Part shown: piece after piece, positions 61,396 to 64,000 of the stretch
Numbering within the stretch: position 1 is the stretch's first letter
How the letters are laid out: the number at the start of each line of letters is the position of its first letter
Assembly (NCBI GenBank): GCA_049511415.1
Contig: JBEKYC010000001.1
Location: forward strand, 1 to 64,000
Source of the DNA: Bog-159 sp049511415
Lineage (GTDB): Bacteria; Acidobacteriota; Terriglobia; Bryobacterales; Bryobacteraceae
DNA: 64,000 nucleotides
Reading direction: 5' to 3'
The notes under the pieces: generated by a model
What the model saw: only the letters and a program-made list of their open reading frames with translations
The model's database searches: none
What the model was told of the DNA's origin: nothing
Position numbers and translations under genes: made by a program

Positions 61396-61449
61396 AGATC
61401 GCCGCGTTCCTCTCGTCAAACCGGCCCCGCCCACACCCTTGGAAACGTG

Positions 61450-61479
61450 TTGGACATTCCCTCCCCGATGTGTTAATCT
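61450..61479 (+). promoter_or_regulatory. Promoter of the rplA-rplJ-rplL operon
   Basis: -35 TTGGAC (61450-61455) and -10 TAATCT (61474-61479), 18 nt apart. The start is expected near 61486, immediately before the L1-binding-like hairpin. Confidence 0.5.
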
Positions 61480-61499
61480 TTCAAATGTCCCCAAAGACG

Positions 61500-61547
61500 C
61501 TCAGTGGGAGGCCTGTGCTTCTAGGCTAGGCCGCTTGCACCAATGAG
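61500..61547 (+). promoter_or_regulatory. Candidate ribosomal protein L1 leader (23S rRNA mimic)
   Basis: Outer helix CTCAGTGG (61500-61507)/CCAATGAG (61540-61547) with one G-A mismatch; a 5' GA (61508-61509) facing a 7-nt 3' loop (61533-61539); inner helix GGCCT (61510-61514)/AGGCC (61528-61532). Two helices flanking an asymmetric loop, with 5' strand GTGGGAGGC, is the known L1-binding fold in 23S rRNA and in L1-repressed mRNAs. The outer 3' strand includes the first three bases of the rplA Shine-Dalgarno sequence GAGGAG (61545-61550). Confidence 0.65.
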
Positions 61548-61552
61548 GAGAT

Positions 61553-62263
61553 ATGGCACACAAGCAAGGTAAACATTATCAATCCGCGGCCAAACAGGTC
61601 GAGACGCGCGATTATGCGCTCGAAGAGGCCGTTCCCCTGCTCCAGAAAATCAAGTTCGCCAAATTTGACGAGACCGTCGAGGTCCACTTGCGTCTCGGCG
61701 TGGATCCCAAGCATGCCGATCAGATGGTGCGTGGCACCGTCGTGATGCCCAACGGCTTGGGGAAATCGAAGAAGGTTTTGGTGATCGCCGGCGGCGACAA
61801 GCAGAGGGAAGCCGAAGAGGCGGGCGCCGATATCGTGGGCGGCGAGAATATGGTCAACAAGATTCAGTCCGAGAACTGGACCGATTACGACGCTGTGATC
61901 GCCACCCCGGACATGATGCGTCTGGTGGGTAAACTCGGAAAGATCCTCGGCCCCCGGGGGCTCATGCCCAACCCCAAGACCGGCACGGTGACCGTGGATG
62001 TCGCGAAAGCCATCCGGGAAATCAAGGCCGGCAAAGTCGAGTTCCGTGTGGACAAAACCGGAATTATTCATGCCCCGGTAGGCAAGATCAGCTTCAGTTC
62101 CGAGAAACTGGTGGAGAACGCTTCCAGCCTGATCAGCGCGGTAGTCAAGGCGAAGCCCGCCGCGGCGAAAGGCAAATACGTGCGGAGCGCCACAATTTGC
62201 TCCACCATGAGTCCCGGCGTTTCCATTGACGTGACGGTATTTAGCGCCAAGGCAGCCGTTTAG
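61553..62263 (+). CDS. rplA: 50S ribosomal protein L1
   Basis: The 236-residue L1-stalk protein binds 23S rRNA helices 76-78 and represses its own mRNA in many bacteria. Diagnostic segments are GKHYQSAAKQ, KFDETVEVHLRLGVDPKHAD, GTVVMPNGLGKSKKV, the GPRGLMPNPKTGTVT loop and RVDKTGIIHAPVGKISF. The ATG at 61553 has GAGGAG two nt before. Unusually rplK and nusG are not upstream; an ABC ATPase gene is. rplJ follows by 19 nt. Confidence 0.98.
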   Translation: MAHKQGKHYQSAAKQVETRDYALEEAVPLLQKIKFAKFDETVEVHLRLGVDPKHADQMVRGTVVMPNGLGKSKKVLVIAGGDKQREAEEAGADIVGGENMVNKIQSENWTDYDAVIATPDMMRLVGKLGKILGPRGLMPNPKTGTVTVDVAKAIREIKAGKVEFRVDKTGIIHAPVGKISFSSEKLVENASSLISAVVKAKPAAAKGKYVRSATICSTMSPGVSIDVTVFSAKAAV

Positions 62264-62282
62264 CTCCCTCGCAGGTGTCGAA

Positions 62283-62843
62283 ATGAAGAAGAAAGCAGAT
62301 AAGCAAAAAGATCTCGAAGCCTTGCGCCAGGATTTACAGGCGTCCAAGAACATGTTCGTAACCGGCTACGAAAAGCTGCGTGTGGACCAGGATTTCGAGC
62401 TGCGCAAAACCATTCGCGCCGCGGGCGGCAAGTATAAGGTGATCAAGAACAACATCGCCGAGAAGGCCGCCGAGGGTACGGCTGCGCAGGAGGTATTGAA
62501 AAACCTCCGGGGCATGACCTCGTTAGCGTATACCACCACCGATCCGGTGGCTTTGGCGAAGGCGCTGACTGCTTACGCCAAGACGAATCCGTCGTTCACG
62601 TTTAAGGCGGGTCTGGTGGAAGGCCGGGCGATTGACGTCAAGGCCATAAACGAACTGGCGAGCATGCCTCCCAAGGAGGAGATTTTCGCCAAGCTGCTGT
62701 ACTTGATCAACGCTCCGGCGCAGCGCCTGGTCACGGCGTTGAGCGCTGTGGGCCGCAACATAGCCGTGGTGGTGGATCAAGGCGTGAAGGAAGGCAAGTT
62801 CGGTGAAGGCGACAGCGGCGTGGCCGTTCCAAGCCCCGAATAG
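62283..62843 (+). CDS. rplJ: 50S ribosomal protein L10
   Basis: Base of the L7/L12 stalk. The 186 residues include MFVTGYEKLRVDQDFELRKT (RNA-binding globular domain), KYKVIKNNIAEKAAEG and the C-terminal helix region PAQRLVTALSAVGRNIAVVV that holds L12 dimers. It follows rplA by only 19 nt, so there is no room for a separate L10 leader; control must come from the shared rplA leader or from translation coupling. rplL follows by 45 nt. Confidence 0.97.
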   Translation: MKKKADKQKDLEALRQDLQASKNMFVTGYEKLRVDQDFELRKTIRAAGGKYKVIKNNIAEKAAEGTAAQEVLKNLRGMTSLAYTTTDPVALAKALTAYAKTNPSFTFKAGLVEGRAIDVKAINELASMPPKEEIFAKLLYLINAPAQRLVTALSAVGRNIAVVVDQGVKEGKFGEGDSGVAVPSPE

Positions 62844-62888
62844 CGGCACTTTTGAAACGATTTTGAAAAACAGGAGTACATAGGACAA

Positions 62889-63272
62889 ATGGCGGACATC
62901 AACGCAATTGCGGATCAGATTCAAGGCTTGACGCTGCTGGAAGCTTCCCAGCTCGTTAAGCTGCTCGAGGAAAAGCTGGGCGTTTCGGCTGCGGCCGCGG
63001 CTCCAGTCATGGCAGCTGGTGGCGGCGCGCCCGCGGCGGCGGCTCCCGCAGTCGAGGAAAAGACCGAATTCGCGGTCGTTCTCACTGCCGTCGGAGCCAA
63101 CAAAATCAACGTCATCAAAGCGGTGCGCGAAGTCACCAGCCTGGGCCTGAAAGAAGCCAAGGACCTGGTGGATGGCGCTCCCAAGCCGATCAAGGAAGGC
63201 GTCAGCAAAGACGAAGCCGAGACCATCAAAAAGAAGTTCACCGATGCCGGCGCCACCGTCGAAGTAAAATAG
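62889..63272 (+). CDS. rplL: 50S ribosomal protein L7/L12
   Basis: The 127-residue stalk protein recruits translation factors. N-terminal dimerisation helices (IADQIQGLTLLEASQLVKLL), an Ala/Gly-rich hinge (AAAAAPVMAAGGGAPAAAAP) and the C-terminal domain with FAVVLTAVGANKINVIKAVR and LGLKEAKDLVDGAPKPIKEG are all complete. It ends 458 bp before rpoB, an unusually long spacer with several hairpins. Confidence 0.98.
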   Translation: MADINAIADQIQGLTLLEASQLVKLLEEKLGVSAAAAAPVMAAGGGAPAAAAPAVEEKTEFAVVLTAVGANKINVIKAVREVTSLGLKEAKDLVDGAPKPIKEGVSKDEAETIKKKFTDAGATVEVK

Positions 63273-63730
63273 CGAAGTGGATCTGTTCTCCACAACTTGC
63301 TGTAAATACTAGACTTGGTAGCTGGCAACAGAAATGCTGTTGACGGCTGGGGTGGGGCTTTGGTAGTATTACCGGTTGGGATCTTCTTTTTCCAACCGGA
63401 TTCGATCCCATTGGTGACTGTGAACTTCGAATCCTGGCAGTACAATTGCAGTTGGCTCGCAACTGCAAATAGGGGATTTGCGTCCCTTCGCGTGTTCGCA
63501 CCCCTGCGCCAGGATTTGTGTGCCTTTGGGGGCTCGTCTCTTCCGCCCATTTCTACTGATTGCCCTGACGTTCCCGATCAGGCTCTCGCGGCCAACCCCA
63601 TTCCGGCTTCAGTCCGGTTCCTGCCCTTGCAACACTTGCGGCCATGCCCAGGAGCGACGCTCCGCCGGGTTGGCCGGTGCTTTTTTGATTTGTAGCTCTT
63701 AGGCTGTTCGGCCCTCAGGAGTGTAAAACT
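63273..63730 (+). promoter_or_regulatory. rplL-rpoB spacer with three hairpins, candidate attenuator
   Basis: Perfect stems occur at 63372-63379/63392-63399 (CCGGTTGG/CCAACCGG, pyrimidine-rich loop) and 63446-63453/63461-63468 (TTGCAGTT/AACTGCAA, 7-nt loop), plus a smaller CAACAG/CTGTTG at 63326-63342. At 63663-63686 CGCCGG-GTTGG-CCGGTG-C-TTTTTT is a weak intrinsic-terminator shape 45 nt before rpoB. The rpoB Shine-Dalgarno AGGAG is at 63717-63721. No open frame here looks protein-coding. Confidence 0.5.
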
Positions 63731-64000
63731 ATGGATATTCAAAACAGCGGTGCCGCCCCCGAACGAGTTGATTTCTCCAAAATCAAAACCTCAATCCCGA
63801 TTCCGAACCTGATCGAGGTTCAGAAGAAATCCTACGAGAAGTTCCTGCAAATGGACCTGCTCCCCAACGAACGCGAAGATACCGGCCTCGAAACGGTATT
63901 CAGTTCGGTATTTCCGATTTCCGACTTTCGCGGCGTGAGCGAACTGGAATTCGTGGACTACTCGATCGGTAACTGGGAGTGCAAGTGCGGCAATCTAAAA
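63731..64000 (+). CDS. rpoB: RNA polymerase beta subunit, N-terminal part (cut by window edge)
   Basis: The visible 90 residues read through KIKTSIPIPNLIEVQKKSYE and FSSVFPISDFRGVSELEFVD, the conserved start of the beta subunit that forms the protrusion/lobe. ATG 63731 has AGGAG nine nt upstream. The gene continues beyond the window, so whether rpoC follows cannot be seen. Confidence 0.97.
   Translation, partial: MDIQNSGAAPERVDFSKIKTSIPIPNLIEVQKKSYEKFLQMDLLPNEREDTGLETVFSSVFPISDFRGVSELEFVDYSIGNWECKCGNLK

Overview
The window looks like chromosomal DNA of an Acidobacteriota member close to Solibacter/Bryobacter (order Bryobacterales). The inference rests on gene content only: a VWFA-like protein of the acidobacterial type, a Planctomycete-cytochrome-C/DUF1549/DUF1553 protein paired with a DUF1501 protein, three Gfo/Idh/MocA oxidoreductases (two with signal-like N-termini), a membrane-anchored Ser/Thr kinase, and a small protein with the NRxNAxKSTGP...HGL motif that is abundant in acidobacteria. 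DNA is GC-rich and genes are densely packed, with many 4-nt ATGA, GTGA or TTGA overlaps.

Both ends hold pieces of the usually contiguous transcription/translation cluster. At the left, on the minus strand, is rpsL-rpsG-fusA-tuf (tuf truncated by the window edge). At the right, on the plus strand, is rplA-rplJ-rplL-rpoB (rpoB truncated). About 58 kb of unrelated genes lie between these two blocks, which diverge, and neither rplK nor nusG precedes rplA.

Region by region: 3.4-8.5 kb holds a TPR fragment, a SIMPL-like secreted protein, a penicillin-acylase-family hydrolase and a DUF4097 protein, followed by tRNA-Ser(GCT). 8.8-11.2 kb is an oxidoreductase/TIM-barrel pair. 11.2-16.6 kb is a minus-strand stretch with a VapBC pair, etfBA, fabF-acpP (with a clear promoter/operator) and rlmN. 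16.7-17.1 kb carries a decayed IS1595-type transposase. 17.1-22.9 kb has a solute symporter divergent from the DUF1549/DUF1501 pair. 23-30 kb contains a HAD/APH pair, a CusF-SCO fusion, an L,D-transpeptidase with a 31-aa membrane peptide, PolX, a NUDIX hydrolase and a redoxin. 30.4-35.4 kb has a VWA protein, a DinB protein behind a sigma-54-type promoter, a radical SAM protein and a class II photolyase. 35.4-37.9 kb is a HipA-like kinase/DUF3037/APC permease operon. 38-46.7 kb is a six-gene plus-strand array (epimerase, S41-like protein, membrane Ser/Thr kinase, YjhG-type sugar-acid dehydratase, oxidoreductase, PIG-L deacetylase). 46.9-50.2 kb holds a CpaE-like protein, a third oxidoreductase and a SurA-like lipoprotein. 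50.2-54.5 kb is a four-gene MacB-type exporter operon. 54.7-61.4 kb is a signalling/transport island: an activator remnant, a peptide-binding protein, a HD-GYP/GAF/GGDEF membrane protein translationally coupled to a sigma-54 activator with a GAFSGA loop, and a lone Dpp-type ATPase.

The most notable non-coding signals are a 23S-rRNA-like L1-binding hairpin that reaches into the rplA Shine-Dalgarno sequence, a 22-bp palindrome on the -35 box of the acpP operon, a GG-N10-GC sigma-54-type promoter before the DinB gene, hairpins between rplL and rpoB, and a pattern of TAnnnT boxes 6-9 nt before ATG codons that lack a Shine-Dalgarno sequence. No database search was possible; family names come from recognised motifs and gene order.
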